A DNA stretch of 64,000 nucleotides from Rufibacter sp. LB8 (GCF_014876185.1 NZ_JADALJ010000001.1:744001-808000), one strand, 5' to 3'; counted from the stretch's first letter, positions 1-9,221 are shown. Numbers and translations: made by a program. Notes: generated from the sequence alone by a model not told the origin.

Positions 1-1
1 C

Positions 2-844
2 TCCTCTGGCGTAACTCAGCGGGCCTTCCAGCGCGAGATCAGGACCACGTTCAGAGATACGCTCACCGCCTCTGAGAAGATTGTGAAAGGCACCTGGCAA
101 GGCAACGTGGCCAGCGCGGCAGACACGGTGTATGTGTCCGTGGCCGATGATTACGCCGAACGCATTAAAGTGGAAGTAGGCGACCGCATTGTGTTCAACG
201 TGCAGGGCGCCTTGGTGCCAACCGTGGTGGGCTCTATCAGAAAAGTAGACTGGAACCGCATTCAAACCAATTTCAGGGTTGTTTTCCCAGTGGGTGTATT
301 GGAGGAAGCGCCGCAGTTCCACGTCCTGATCACGCGGGTGGCCACGCCTGAGGCCTCGGCTAAGTTCCAGCAGGCGGTGGTGCAGAATTTCCCGAACATC
401 TCCATTGTGGACCTGGAATTGATCTTGAGCGTGATAGATGAACTACTGGACAAGATTGGGTTTGTGATCAAGTTTATGGCCGCGTTCAGCATTATTACAG
501 GGTTGGTGGTTTTGATTTCGTCGGTGCTGATCAGTAAGTACCAACGAATGCAGGAAAGCGTCTTGCTGCGCACGCTGGGCGCGAACAAAAACCAGATTTA
601 TGCCATCACCTCGCTGGAATATTTCTTTTTGGGGGCGCTGGCTTCGGGCACGGGCATCTTGTTGTCCCTGGCCGGTAGTTGGGCCCTGGCGAAGTACAGT
701 TTCGAGACATCGTTCTCCCCGGAACTGTTGCCAGTTCTGGGCTTGTTTGCGCTGATTTCGTTTTTAACCGTGGCCATTGGCTTGTTCAACAGCCGGGGCG
801 TGGTCAATAAATCGCCGTTGGAAATTTTGCGGTCAGATGTTTAG
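2..844 (+). CDS. FtsX-like ABC transporter permease, C-terminal part (5' end outside window)
   Basis: The frame is open from the first bases of the window, so the gene starts upstream; the GTG at 83 is internal. The visible 280 residues contain a periplasmic domain followed by three membrane segments (roughly residues 150-175, 205-230 and 240-260). The sequence LLRTLGANKNQIY just after the first helix is typical of FtsX/LolC/YbbP-type permeases that work with a LolD-like ATPase in exporting lipids, lipoproteins or peptides. The substrate cannot be read from this part. A palindromic element begins 43 bases after the TAG stop. Confidence 0.85.
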   Translation, partial: SSGVTQRAFQREIRTTFRDTLTASEKIVKGTWQGNVASAADTVYVSVADDYAERIKVEVGDRIVFNVQGALVPTVVGSIRKVDWNRIQTNFRVVFPVGVLEEAPQFHVLITRVATPEASAKFQQAVVQNFPNISIVDLELILSVIDELLDKIGFVIKFMAAFSIITGLVVLISSVLISKYQRMQESVLLRTLGANKNQIYAITSLEYFFLGALASGTGILLSLAGSWALAKYSFETSFSPELLPVLGLFALISFLTVAIGLFNSRGVVNKSPLEILRSDV

Positions 845-887
845 TTAAAACTAGCACTTTCTAAACCAGAAAAGGTTTTTATGCGAA

Positions 888-932
888 TTTCGTTTTCGGG
901 TTCATTTCCAGAATGGAGCCCGAAAACGGAAA
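888..932. repeat. Palindromic element, copy 1
   Basis: The arms CGTTTTCGGGTTCATTT and its partner GGAGCCCGAAAACG flank the centre CCAG. It lies between the converging permease and acyltransferase remnant and overlaps the last codons of the remnant. Confidence 0.9.
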
Positions 933-1269
933 GCGGCGGTTTTTTGCTTGGCGGGTTTCTCCACCAAGAGATAAAAGACATAGGCAAACCCAAATCCCAG
1001 CACTATGCCGCCGAAAAATACCAGCGTCTTCAGTAACGGGCCTGATACCTGCGGCATGAAAAAGTTATGGAACGCCATGGCCGTGAAGAAGTGGGTGAGG
1101 TACAACGAATAAAAAATATCGCCTAAAAAGTGAGCACTTTGCCGCCCAAATTTGGAAAGAAAAGAATGAAGCTTATGCCTGGAAACATCAGGAGAAGCAC
1201 CTCCAAATTCGCCAATGACGCATTTCCGCGCAGCGAAGGTAACGCCTGAATTTGCGGGAGGTTAAATGC
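902..1269 (-). pseudogene. Acyltransferase-3 (OafA-type) C-terminal remnant, frameshifted
   Basis: The minus strand encodes two pieces of one membrane protein. The upstream piece ends in NLGGKVLTF and hits a stop at 1120-1125. The next frame carries on with LGDIFYSLYLTHFF, the characteristic C-terminal block of OafA/NodX-type acyltransferases, and then LVEKPAKQK. A single missing T in the run ACTTTTTAGGC explains the break. Upstream of about 1270 the frame meets a TGA and no acyltransferase sequence continues, so most of the gene (normally about 350 residues) is gone. The C terminus runs into a palindromic element. The block match is strong; the acceptor specificity is unknown. Confidence 0.65.
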
Positions 1270-1312
1270 TCAAATTTCCTTTTCTCAATGTCTGGCTTTG
1301 GTGGAATTGCCT

Positions 1313-2818
1313 TTATCTGGAGGTGACGGTTACCCGGAAAAGTTTTTTATCACCAAAAAGCGTGGGGCAGGAGGCTACTTCAAGTAACATATATTTCTTA
1401 AAAAGCGCATCTGACGGAGAATTCAGTAACAGCCGCGCGCGCGAAAAGACAGGTGCATCGGTGGAGTAATCTGTGTAAATAATTTGGTTTTGAGCAATTG
1501 CCTGGCTGATCACGGAATCTAACCTGGCGGGCCGGTCCCAGGTTTCATAAGCCATCGGGAAGGGTTGCCCGGTTTTATAATGGTAATAGGCGTTGAAGTG
1601 CGTTTTGTCTTGCAGCAATAGCACCTGAGCCGGTTTTTTCTGCATTGTTTGGTACAGGCAAGCGTGGTTGGTGTATCTGTGGAAATGATTGGGCACCAGG
1701 CCATAAGTTGTATTCCAGAGCAGCAGACCCAAGCCCAGGGCAATTCCCGTTTTCGGCCTCCATTCCTGAAATGAAGCCAAAACCAGCACCACCAGAAACG
1801 GAAACATGACCATAAACTCAGCATTCCCCACGGCGTACCAGGCAAACAACAACTGGAGCAACAGCACCAACACATGGCTTTTGAGAACCAGGGGCTGAAC
1901 TACTATGCTTTTTCTGATTCTTGCAACCATGGTTAAAACTCCCCAAACTATAAGCGCAAAGGCCATCAAACCCGGAACCAACCACAACCAATGCTGCAGG
2001 AAAAGGAAATAGAGTCGGCCATGGACCTCCATAAACGTACGGACCAGACTAATGCCGGTCATCAGAAAATTTTGGCCGGAGATGGTAGTTTGTACACTGG
2101 CCTTATAAAAATCCTGAAAGACGAATTGGAGTGTTTGACCAAAAGGAATTCCCAGGTGCCCCATCACCAAGCCATAGCCCAGCGGCACCACTAACGCCGG
2201 AACAAAATACCAAAACCAGGTCCACGGTTTTGCCCTCGGAACCCAAACCAACGACAGCCCCAAGCCCAGCCACCAGAAAAAATGTATCTGGTGAAAAAGG
2301 CACGCAAACGCCGCCCAAAAGCCGCTAAGTAGTAGGTGAGAGGTGCTTTGGTGTTGGCTGTATTTCACCCAAAACAAACTGCCCAGCAACGAAAAGAAAA
2401 TAGGAATCAGGTACGTCTCGTTCTCCGTAGCATACCGCATAGGCCCAAAGCTGGCGCCTGCCACCAGCAAAAATCCTGTAATGACCCAAGGGTTTGATTG
2501 AATCCTTTTTAAAATCCGGAACAAAACCCACAGGCTTGCCACTGCAAAAATGCTGTTCAAAAGCTGCATGGAGGGCAACGCCGAAGTATGGAAGCCAATC
2601 GTAGAAAGCAACTTCGTGAAAGCCCAGCCGGTGGCGTTGTAGAGCAAATGATGGGGCTTCCAGAGGTCGGTTTCCCAGCGCACACTGGCGGCGTAGGCGT
2701 AGGCATCTGCCGTGGGGTTTTGGTTGGGCAAAGTCGTGTACAGCATCAGAAAACCTGCCATCACCACAAAGGGGAGAAGCTTCGGCCAAGGAAATAAATT
2801 GCTCTGGGTTGATTGCAT
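1313..2818 (-). CDS. Multi-pass membrane protein, GT-C glycosyltransferase-like
   Basis: This 501-residue protein is hydrophobic almost throughout, with about ten predicted helices. An early loop contains NPTADAYAYAASVRWETDLWKPHHLLYN, here read as an acidic first loop before a helix; Asp/Glu in the first loop plus HHLLY resembles DUF2723/GT-C proteins that use polyprenyl-phosphate sugars. A soluble C-terminal tail of about 120 residues follows. A degenerate palindromic element is embedded in frame at 1743-1785. The gene stands alone, divergent from the M49 peptidase. The family assignment rests on topology and is tentative. Confidence 0.6.
   Translation of the reverse strand: MQSTQSNLFPWPKLLPFVVMAGFLMLYTTLPNQNPTADAYAYAASVRWETDLWKPHHLLYNATGWAFTKLLSTIGFHTSALPSMQLLNSIFAVASLWVLFRILKRIQSNPWVITGFLLVAGASFGPMRYATENETYLIPIFFSLLGSLFWVKYSQHQSTSHLLLSGFWAAFACLFHQIHFFWWLGLGLSLVWVPRAKPWTWFWYFVPALVVPLGYGLVMGHLGIPFGQTLQFVFQDFYKASVQTTISGQNFLMTGISLVRTFMEVHGRLYFLFLQHWLWLVPGLMAFALIVWGVLTMVARIRKSIVVQPLVLKSHVLVLLLQLLFAWYAVGNAEFMVMFPFLVVLVLASFQEWRPKTGIALGLGLLLWNTTYGLVPNHFHRYTNHACLYQTMQKKPAQVLLLQDKTHFNAYYHYKTGQPFPMAYETWDRPARLDSVISQAIAQNQIIYTDYSTDAPVFSRARLLLNSPSDALFKKYMLLEVASCPTLFGDKKLFRVTVTSR
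1743..1785. repeat. Degenerate palindromic element inside a coding region
   Basis: The + strand reads TTCCCGTTTTCGGCCTCC, then ATTCCTGAAATGAAGCC, then AAAACC, matching the intergenic family over most of its length. Read on the minus strand it encodes LASFQEWRPKTG within the GT-C-like protein. Confidence 0.55.
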
Positions 2819-2942
2819 GTCACAAGACGGCAGCTGGCTGCCAAACCGAAAAACAGGAACCTAAAGGTATTGGATTCTCCCTGTTTTCAAGGCAATAACT
2901 CTAGAAAAACCAAAACTTGCAGCGGATGGGAGAGAGGGAATT

Positions 2943-2988
2943 TTTCCGTTTTCGGGCTCATTTCTGAAAACGAGCCCGAAAACGGAAA
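2943..2988. repeat. Palindromic element, copy 2
   Basis: The arms TTTCCGTTTTCGGGCTC and GAGCCCGAAAACGGAAA surround ATTTCTGAAAAC. It lies between two divergent genes, so it is not always at 3' ends. Confidence 0.95.
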
Positions 2989-3084
2989 TCCATTTAAAAG
3001 ACGTTTGATGATTTGGTTAATAAGGGCTTGGTTTTTGCGCCCGGTTAGAATTCACTAATTTAGCATATCACCAAACGTACCCGC

Positions 3085-5241
3085 ATGAACCACAAACTCA
3101 CTTCAGCCGCCGCCCTGGCCTTTGCCGCCTTTATGGCCGCTGGCTGCGCTAAAAATACAACTCCTTCCGCTTCGGCCACCGCAACTTCGCCGGCGTATGG
3201 CATTAATGCGGTGCAGGAGACAGATCCGCTTAGGGCCACCAATACATCTTCGCCGCAGGTAATCACAGATAATCAGGATTTTAAGTACGTGATGGAGCAG
3301 TTCGCTGATTTGCGCATTCTGCGCTACCGCGTGCCGGGATTTGAGACCTTGAGCCTGCAGCAGAAAGAACTGTTGTATTACCTCTATGAAGCCGCGCTCA
3401 GTGGCCGTGACATCATCTATGACCAGAATTTCAAGCACAACCTGCGCATCAGACGCACGCTAGACGCCATTGTGCAGAACAAGCGCGACCGCTCCACGTC
3501 ACCTGACTGGGAGAATTTTATGGTCTACACCAAGCGCGTGTGGTTCTCCAACGGCATCCATCACCATTATTCCACCAACAAGATTTTGCCTGAGTTCAGC
3601 AAGGAATTCCTGGCGCAGAGCATCCGCAAGCTATCGGCCAACCAGTTGCCGCTGCAGCCCGGTGAAACCCTGGAAGCCTTTACCCAATGGCTCACGCCTC
3701 TGTTGTTTGACCCCGCCGTAGCCGCCAAACGTGTCAACCAAACCGAAGGCGCTGATTTGGTCAGCACCTCGGCTAACAATTATTATGAAGGCGTGACCCA
3801 GAAAGAAGTGGAAGCCTTTTACGCTAAGAAAGCAGACAAGAAAGACCAGCGCCCGGTGTCGCATGGCCTCAACTCCAAACTGATGAAGGAAAACGGCCAG
3901 TTGGTGGAAAAGGTCTATAAAATGGACGGCATGTACGGCGCTGCCATCAAGCGCATTGTCTTCTGGCTGGAAAAAGCCATTCCGGTAGCCGAAAACGACC
4001 AACAACGCATGGCCCTGCAGAAACTGGCCCAATACTATCGCACCGGCGACCTGAAAGTGTTTGACGACTACAACATCGCCTGGGTCAATGACGTGGACTC
4101 GCGCACCGATGTGGTGAACGGTTTTATTGAGGTGTACGGTGACCCGTTGGGGATCAAAGCGGCCTATGAATCGGTGGTGTCTTTTAAGGACGAAGAAGCC
4201 TCCAAGCGCATAAAAGCCATAGGCGACCAGGCGCAGTGGTTCGAGGATAATTCGCCGCTGTTGCCGCAGCACAAGAAGAAAAACGTGGTGGGCATCACGG
4301 CCAAAGTGATTACTACCGTGGTGGAAGCCGGTGACGCAGCGCCAGCCACGCCCATTGGCATTAACCTGCCCAACGCCAACTGGATCCGGAAAGAACACGG
4401 CTCCAAATCGGTGAACCTGGGCAACATTGTGAATGCGTACAATGAATCTGCCAACACCGGCGGAAGCGCCCTGGCCGAGTTCGCCTATACCCAGGAAGAG
4501 ATTGACCGCGCCAAGAAATACAGCTCCCTGGCCAGCGACCTGCACACCGACATGCACGAAGTAATCGGTCATGCTTCGGGTCAGATAAACCCCGGCGTAG
4601 GCACGCCCAAGGAAACCCTGAAAAACTACGCCAGCACCATTGAAGAAGGCCGCGCCGATTTGGTAGCCCTGTATTACGTAATGGACCCTAAACTGGTGGA
4701 AATTGGCGTGATGCCCAGCCTGGAAGTTGGCAAAGCCGAGTACGACGGGTACATAAGAAATGGTTTGATGACGCAGCTGTCGCGCCTGGCGCCCGGCGAG
4801 CAGGTAGAGGAAGCCCACATGCGCAACCGGCAGATGGTGGCCGCCTGGGTTTTTGAGAAAGGCAAGAAAGACAATGTGGTAGAACGCGTGACCAAAGACG
4901 GCAAGACCTACTTCAAAGTGAACGATTACCAGAAGCTGCGCGCCTTGTTCGGGCAGTTATTGCGGGAGACTCAGCGCATAACCTCAGAAGGGGATTACAG
5001 CGCGGCCCGTAACCTGGTGGAAACCTACGGCGTGAAAGTTGACAAAGCCCTGCATACTGAAGTGTTGGAGCGGTACAAGAAACTGAATATTGCGCCGTAT
5101 TCCGGTTTCATTCAGCCTATTTTGTCACCAGTGGTGAAAGACGGAAGAATAGTAGATGTGTTGTTAACCTACCCGGGCAGCTTTACGGAACAAATGCTGG
5201 AGTATGGCAAAACGTATAACCTACTGCCGCACTACAACTAA
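3085..5241 (+). CDS. Dipeptidyl peptidase III family (M49) lipoprotein
   Basis: A zinc metallopeptidase that removes dipeptides from the N terminus of oligopeptides. The M49 signature HEVIGH lies at about residues 491-496 (His491 and His496 as ligands, Glu492 catalytic), and the second element EEGRADLVALYY at about 520 supplies the third ligand. The N terminus is a lipoprotein signal: a positive start, AAALAFAAFMA, and the lipobox AAGC with Cys at 21, so the enzyme is probably anchored in the cell envelope. The length of 718 residues fits the family. Genes like this in Bacteroidota are often mislabelled dihydrofolate reductase. It is monocistronic, and a palindromic element starts at its stop codon. 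Confidence 0.92.
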   Translation: MNHKLTSAAALAFAAFMAAGCAKNTTPSASATATSPAYGINAVQETDPLRATNTSSPQVITDNQDFKYVMEQFADLRILRYRVPGFETLSLQQKELLYYLYEAALSGRDIIYDQNFKHNLRIRRTLDAIVQNKRDRSTSPDWENFMVYTKRVWFSNGIHHHYSTNKILPEFSKEFLAQSIRKLSANQLPLQPGETLEAFTQWLTPLLFDPAVAAKRVNQTEGADLVSTSANNYYEGVTQKEVEAFYAKKADKKDQRPVSHGLNSKLMKENGQLVEKVYKMDGMYGAAIKRIVFWLEKAIPVAENDQQRMALQKLAQYYRTGDLKVFDDYNIAWVNDVDSRTDVVNGFIEVYGDPLGIKAAYESVVSFKDEEASKRIKAIGDQAQWFEDNSPLLPQHKKKNVVGITAKVITTVVEAGDAAPATPIGINLPNANWIRKEHGSKSVNLGNIVNAYNESANTGGSALAEFAYTQEEIDRAKKYSSLASDLHTDMHEVIGHASGQINPGVGTPKETLKNYASTIEEGRADLVALYYVMDPKLVEIGVMPSLEVGKAEYDGYIRNGLMTQLSRLAPGEQVEEAHMRNRQMVAAWVFEKGKKDNVVERVTKDGKTYFKVNDYQKLRALFGQLLRETQRITSEGDYSAARNLVETYGVKVDKALHTEVLERYKKLNIAPYSGFIQPILSPVVKDGRIVDVLLTYPGSFTEQMLEYGKTYNLLPHYN

Positions 5242-5287
5242 GCCGTTTTCGGGCTCATTTCTGAAAACGAAGCCAAAAACAGGAAAG
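5242..5287. repeat. Palindromic element, copy 3 (right arm diverged)
   Basis: The left arm GCCGTTTTCGGGCTCATTT is canonical; the right arm has changed to GAAGCCAAAAACAGG. It begins directly at the stop codon of the M49 peptidase. Confidence 0.8.
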
Positions 5288-5440
5288 CCAAACCTAGAGG
5301 GTCTGGCTTTCTTGTTTTAAAAGAAGTGCTAATGACTAAATAGAATACTGACTAACCTTGTTGTGATTTCCTGTCGCGCATTCCGTCTCCCTTATATTGG
5401 GGTCGGGGGATGATTCCGACAGCAGAAGTAAAAATGACCA

Positions 5441-5564
5441 CTGCCGCAAGTTTAGTGGCAGCGTAACTTGTGGTTTTTCACTTGGTCAGTTTATCAACTG
5501 ACGTGAGTTTTTAAACTCACCATATTGAGTACCACAAGTTACGCTATCGCTAAACTTGCGGTAG
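5441..5564. repeat. MITE-like inverted-repeat element, 124 bp
   Basis: A 34-base arm at 5441-5474 (ending GTAACTTGTGGT) pairs with 5531-5564 (starting ACCACAAGTTAC) with four mismatches. The interior contains two smaller hairpins: TCAGT/ACTGA and a perfect GTGAGTTT/AAACTCAC. It lies in the 389-base gene-free stretch 5242-5630 and carries no ORF. It is unrelated to the palindromic family. The rest of that stretch (5288-5440 and 5565-5630) shows nothing I can name. Confidence 0.7.
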
Positions 5565-5630
5565 ACTACGTCATCTTCTCCCTAAAATGGCTATGATAGC
5601 TTTGTTATTTTTGAGAATAATTCCCAGGTT

Positions 5631-6158
5631 TTACAATTCTTCCCGCAACACCTTCACCGTCACCAATAATTGACCCGTATGGCGCATGGTGTGTTCGGCG
5701 GCATGAAAGAGCAGTCCCATAACGGTGGAAGGAAGTTTGGCCCGCCCAACCTCTCTGGGTTCCGTTAATGTGGCTTCCTTGGTCTCTTTTAATTGCTGGA
5801 TAAAGACTTCTATTTGCCGGAAGAATGCTTGCTGCAACGCTTGTGCTGTTTCTCCTTTTTCAGCGGAAAGACCTTCGGTTTTGAAGTTCTCCAAATCTTG
5901 TGGCGTTAAGGATTCGCCGCGGGCATAAATGGCTAAGCGATGCAACACGCCGGTCAAATGTTGGAGGTGGAACGCTACGGAGGCTGCGCCTGCAGGTTTG
6001 GTCCAGAGTTGGTGGTCTGGGAATTCTTGCAGCAGGGCAGCTACTTCTTCTTGGGCTTGCAGCAGGGCATGGGCTACTGGTTGAAGGAGTGCGGGCACCT
6101 GGGGCACAGGCCCTCTGAGCCACACTTCTGGTAAGGGTTGTTTTTCCATGGCTGGCAA
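5631..6158 (-). CDS. DinB family protein
   Basis: A 175-residue four-helix-bundle protein of the DinB/YfiT-like superfamily. The usual three-histidine metal site is visible: FHLQHLTG in the first half and HAAEHTMRHTGQL near the C terminus. Some members are metal-dependent thiol transferases or hydrolases acting on small molecules; the substrate here cannot be inferred. Met4 (6149) is an alternative start that gives a more typical N terminus, MEKQPLP. It lies behind the OmpA gene on the same strand but is separated from it by a good terminator, so it probably has its own promoter. Confidence 0.85.
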   Translation of the reverse strand: MPAMEKQPLPEVWLRGPVPQVPALLQPVAHALLQAQEEVAALLQEFPDHQLWTKPAGAASVAFHLQHLTGVLHRLAIYARGESLTPQDLENFKTEGLSAEKGETAQALQQAFFRQIEVFIQQLKETKEATLTEPREVGRAKLPSTVMGLLFHAAEHTMRHTGQLLVTVKVLREEL

Positions 6159-6174
6159 ATTAGGTATAAAACAA

Positions 6175-6204
6175 AAATGCCCGGCACAGGGCCGGGCATT
6201 TTTT
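6175..6204 (-). terminator. Rho-independent terminator of the OmpA gene
   Basis: On the minus strand, ATGCCCGGC and GCCGGGCAT form a GC-rich stem with a 4-5 base loop, followed by a T-rich tract. It lies 24 bases after the OmpA stop and before the DinB start. Confidence 0.85.
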
Positions 6205-6227
6205 ATCTCACTAGGTCTGCTAGATCC

Positions 6228-7706
6228 TTACTGGATGAAGAGACGGAATTCAGCTCTACGGTTGCGAGCACGTCCGGCGTTGGTAGTGTTAGGCGCTGCT
6301 GGGCGCTCCTCACCAAATCCTTCAGTGATCACACGGTCAGAGGCAACACCTTTCTGGTTGATGAAGTAAGACTTGGCAGCCTCGGCTCTTCTTACAGAAA
6401 GCTCCTGGTTATACTCGTTTGAACCAATGTGGTCAGCGTGGCCAGAGATACGCAGGTTGTAGTGCGGGTATTTGCCTAACATGGTAGAGATTCTGTCTAA
6501 GGTTGGGTAAGAAGTTGGCTTCAGAACCGCTCTGTTAAACTCAAACTCAATCTTAGGAACACGGGCCATGTACGTGCTGTCTTCAGCGTCTAAGCTAGGG
6601 CAACCCATGTTAGCGGCAGAACCAGCAACATCTGGACATCTGTCAACATCATCGTTCACACCGTCTCCGTCACGGTCTAATACTACTGGGCAACCAGAAG
6701 CGTCAACTCTTGTACCGGCTGGGGTATCTGGGCATTTGTCATTTTTGTCAGCTACGCCATCACTGTCTGCATCTGGGCAACCTCTTGTGGCTCTAGGACC
6801 AGCTTGGTCTGGGCATTCGTCTTCAGAATCTCTGATGCCGTCACCGTCGCGGTCTGGGCAACCCTCAAGGGCGGCAGTTCCAGCTTCAGTAGGGCATTTG
6901 TCTTGGTAATCCGGAACACCGTCACCGTCACCGTCTAATGGGCAACCGTTTTTGTCAACCTGCACACCGGCTGGGGTGTCTGGGCATTTGTCTCTTCTAT
7001 CAGAAACGCCGTCACCGTCAGTGTCTTTTGCTTTTCCTAAGCCAAAGGTAAGGCCCACGTTGTGCTGTAAGAAACGGTCATTTTTTTCGCTTCTGTCTGG
7101 GTAAGCCAACCCGTCAATCTGGTCAGTGTTGGGGTAGTTAAGAGTAGATTGCACCATAAGGCCAATGCTCTCGGTAATTCTGAAGTTAAGACCCGCACCC
7201 CCGAAGAAGTTCATGGTCAGGTTACCGTTGTCCACTACGGTGGTTGTACCGTTGGCGGCAGGAAGCGTACCTTCTAAGTTGTTGTACATTCCGCCAAGAC
7301 CGGCAATAAGGTAAGGCTTCACGAAAGAATCTTCTTTAAGGATCTTGCCGTTGTTGAGCTTCAGTTTCAACCCTAAGCTGGCTAAGCCAATCTCGTTGTC
7401 AAAAGTACCAAGGCCGTTGTTGCCATTGTAATTAACAGGGCCTTCTTGCTTTAGTTGACCATATGTAAGGTCTAAACCCAGATCAAAGGAAGGAGACAGG
7501 TACTTGTTTATGCCAATGCCGCCTCCCCAGGTTGAGTTGCTAACATCCCAGAAATCATTGCGGAGGTTAGAGCGAAGCTGGAAGTTGCTTCCGTAAATAG
7601 ATAAACCCCAAGGTCTGTCAGCTGACTGCGCTCTAGAATCAGGGGCAGCTACAATAGACAGCAGCAATGCGCCGGCTACAGAAGCTTTAAGTAAGGTTTT
7701 TTTCAT
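6228..7706 (-). CDS. OmpA family outer-membrane protein with thrombospondin type-3 repeats
   Basis: The protein links outer membrane and peptidoglycan. From Met at 7706 (MKKTLLKASVAGALLL) there is a signal peptide ending near SRAQS, then a beta-barrel of about 210 residues, five calcium-binding TSP3 repeats (DTDGDGVSD, DGDGDGVPD, DRDGDGIRD, DADSDGVAD, DRDGDGVND, each with CP), and a C-terminal OmpA peptidoglycan-binding domain with ISGHADHIGSNEYNQELS and RRAE. A start 12 codons upstream is possible, but it would place MGITLYSNFFTT before the signal peptide. The total of 492 residues is normal for Bacteroidota members. It is monocistronic and closed by a strong terminator, suggesting high expression. 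Confidence 0.95.
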   Translation of the reverse strand: MKKTLLKASVAGALLLSIVAAPDSRAQSADRPWGLSIYGSNFQLRSNLRNDFWDVSNSTWGGGIGINKYLSPSFDLGLDLTYGQLKQEGPVNYNGNNGLGTFDNEIGLASLGLKLKLNNGKILKEDSFVKPYLIAGLGGMYNNLEGTLPAANGTTTVVDNGNLTMNFFGGAGLNFRITESIGLMVQSTLNYPNTDQIDGLAYPDRSEKNDRFLQHNVGLTFGLGKAKDTDGDGVSDRRDKCPDTPAGVQVDKNGCPLDGDGDGVPDYQDKCPTEAGTAALEGCPDRDGDGIRDSEDECPDQAGPRATRGCPDADSDGVADKNDKCPDTPAGTRVDASGCPVVLDRDGDGVNDDVDRCPDVAGSAANMGCPSLDAEDSTYMARVPKIEFEFNRAVLKPTSYPTLDRISTMLGKYPHYNLRISGHADHIGSNEYNQELSVRRAEAAKSYFINQKGVASDRVITEGFGEERPAAPNTTNAGRARNRRAEFRLFIQ

Positions 7707-8065
7707 AGTTGTAAAAAAATTGGAATATAGTGTAATGCCCATATTTACCGCTTTTAGCTTAAAATGTTTCCTTTTCTTTGAAAAAAAATATGGGTAACAT
7801 AGGTAAGTGTCTGTAAATCAGGAATAACAATGTATTTAAAAGTGCTATATTTCTACTGTTGAGGTTTAGGCTATCAATGGAATTGCGTGAAATACCGTTT
7901 TTGCACCCTGTCATTTAAAAGCTTATAGGGTCAGGTATAGAAAGGAAACCTGGAAAAATTCATAAATGTAGCTTTGCAGCTAAGGATAGGGTTTTAATGG
8001 GCGTGTCTTAGAAAATAAGCGAAGAAAGGTAAGACCATTTAAGTAGTGGTGGGATTACCAGAAAT
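7707..8065. other. Intergenic region upstream of the OmpA gene
   Basis: This AT-rich stretch of about 360 bases presumably holds the OmpA promoter on the minus strand. I see no clear TTTG/TANNTTTG pair, no ORF and no palindromic element. Confidence 0.5.
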
Positions 8066-8103
8066 TAGAAAAAAAGAAGGGAGGGCGTTTCGGCCCTCCC
8101 TCT
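8066..8103 (-). terminator. Rho-independent terminator of ychF
   Basis: On the minus strand, GGGAGGGC and GCCCTCCC form an 8-bp stem around CGAAAC, followed by TTCTTTTTTTC. It starts about 20 bases after the ychF stop. Confidence 0.88.
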
Positions 8104-8123
8104 GCAGTAGAATATAACTATCT

Positions 8124-9221
8124 CTATACGTTAAATCTAAAGTGCATGATGTCACCGTCTTGCACCACGTAGTCTTTGCCCTCCAAAGACATCTTACCGG
8201 CTTCCTTGATTTTGGCTTCGGTTTTATATTCCTGGTAGTCTTTTAGTTTGATGACCTCTGCGCGTATAAAGCCTTTCTCAAAGTCTGTATGGATCACGCC
8301 GGCAGCCTGTGGCGCCTTCCAACCTTTTCTGATGGTCCAGGCGCGCACTTCTTTCACACCGGCGGTAAAGTATGTCACCAGATCAAGCAGGGCATAGGAA
8401 GCTCTGATCAATTGGTTCAGGCCAGATTCCTTCAAGCCGTATTCGCCCAGGAACATTTCCTTTTCTTCGGGTTCTGTGAAATCTGCGATCTGCTCTTCAA
8501 TAGCCGCGGAAATGACCACCACCTGGGCGTTCTCATCTTTCACGTGCTCTTTGAGGGCGTCCAGGAATTTATTGCCTTTTAAGATAGATTCCTCATCTAC
8601 GTTGGCCACGTAAATCACGGGCTTGATGGTGAGGAGTTGCAAGTCTTCTACAGAGGCCAGGTCTTCCTCAGAGACATCTAAGGAACGGGCGTTCTTGCCG
8701 CTCTCCAAATGCTGCTTGAACCGCTGCAAAGACGCGAACTCTTTCTTGGCGTTGGCATCACCTGACTTGGCGGTACGTTCCACCTTAGAAATTTTCTTAT
8801 CAATGGATTCCAGGTCTTTCAGCTGCAGCTCAGTGTCAATCACGTCTTTGTCAAACACGGGGTCCACGCCGCCGGCCACGTGCACAATGTTGGGGTCATC
8901 AAAACAGCGTACCACGTGAATGATGGCATCTACTTCCCGTATGTTGGCCAAAAACTTGTTGCCCAAGCCTTCGCCTTTGCTGGCGCCTTTCACCAGGCCG
9001 GCAATGTCTACAAACTCCATGACGGTGGGCAGCACGCGCTCTGGGTGCACCAGTTCCTCCAGAATGTGCAGGCGCTCATCAGGCACGGTGATCACGCCCA
9101 CGTTGGGTTCAATGGTGCAGAAAGGGTAGTTAGCCGATTCTGCTTTGGCATTTGACAAGGCATTGAACAGCGTAGATTTCCCCACGTTTGGTAAACCCAC
9201 TATTCCGCAACGAAGTCCCAT
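8124..9221 (-). CDS. ychF: Redox-regulated ATPase YchF (Obg family)
   Basis: A ribosome-associated P-loop NTPase of the Obg family that prefers ATP. The G1 motif GLPNVGKST lies at residues 9-17 and the G3 DIAGLVKGASKGEGLGNKF at about 70. The usual NKxD is replaced by YVANVDEES, in keeping with relaxed guanine specificity. A coiled-coil insert follows G3, and the C-terminal TGS domain contains the conserved THTDFEKGFIRAEVI-type block (here IHTDFEKGFIRAEVI). The length of 365 residues is standard. It is monocistronic with its own terminator. Confidence 0.97.
   Translation of the reverse strand: MGLRCGIVGLPNVGKSTLFNALSNAKAESANYPFCTIEPNVGVITVPDERLHILEELVHPERVLPTVMEFVDIAGLVKGASKGEGLGNKFLANIREVDAIIHVVRCFDDPNIVHVAGGVDPVFDKDVIDTELQLKDLESIDKKISKVERTAKSGDANAKKEFASLQRFKQHLESGKNARSLDVSEEDLASVEDLQLLTIKPVIYVANVDEESILKGNKFLDALKEHVKDENAQVVVISAAIEEQIADFTEPEEKEMFLGEYGLKESGLNQLIRASYALLDLVTYFTAGVKEVRAWTIRKGWKAPQAAGVIHTDFEKGFIRAEVIKLKDYQEYKTEAKIKEAGKMSLEGKDYVVQDGDIMHFRFNV

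Noticed and set aside
3631-4818. A 395-codon open frame antisense to the M49 peptidase
   Set aside because: It overlaps the catalytic region of a well-supported gene; its translation is rich in His, Gly and Val with no domain, as expected of an antisense shadow.
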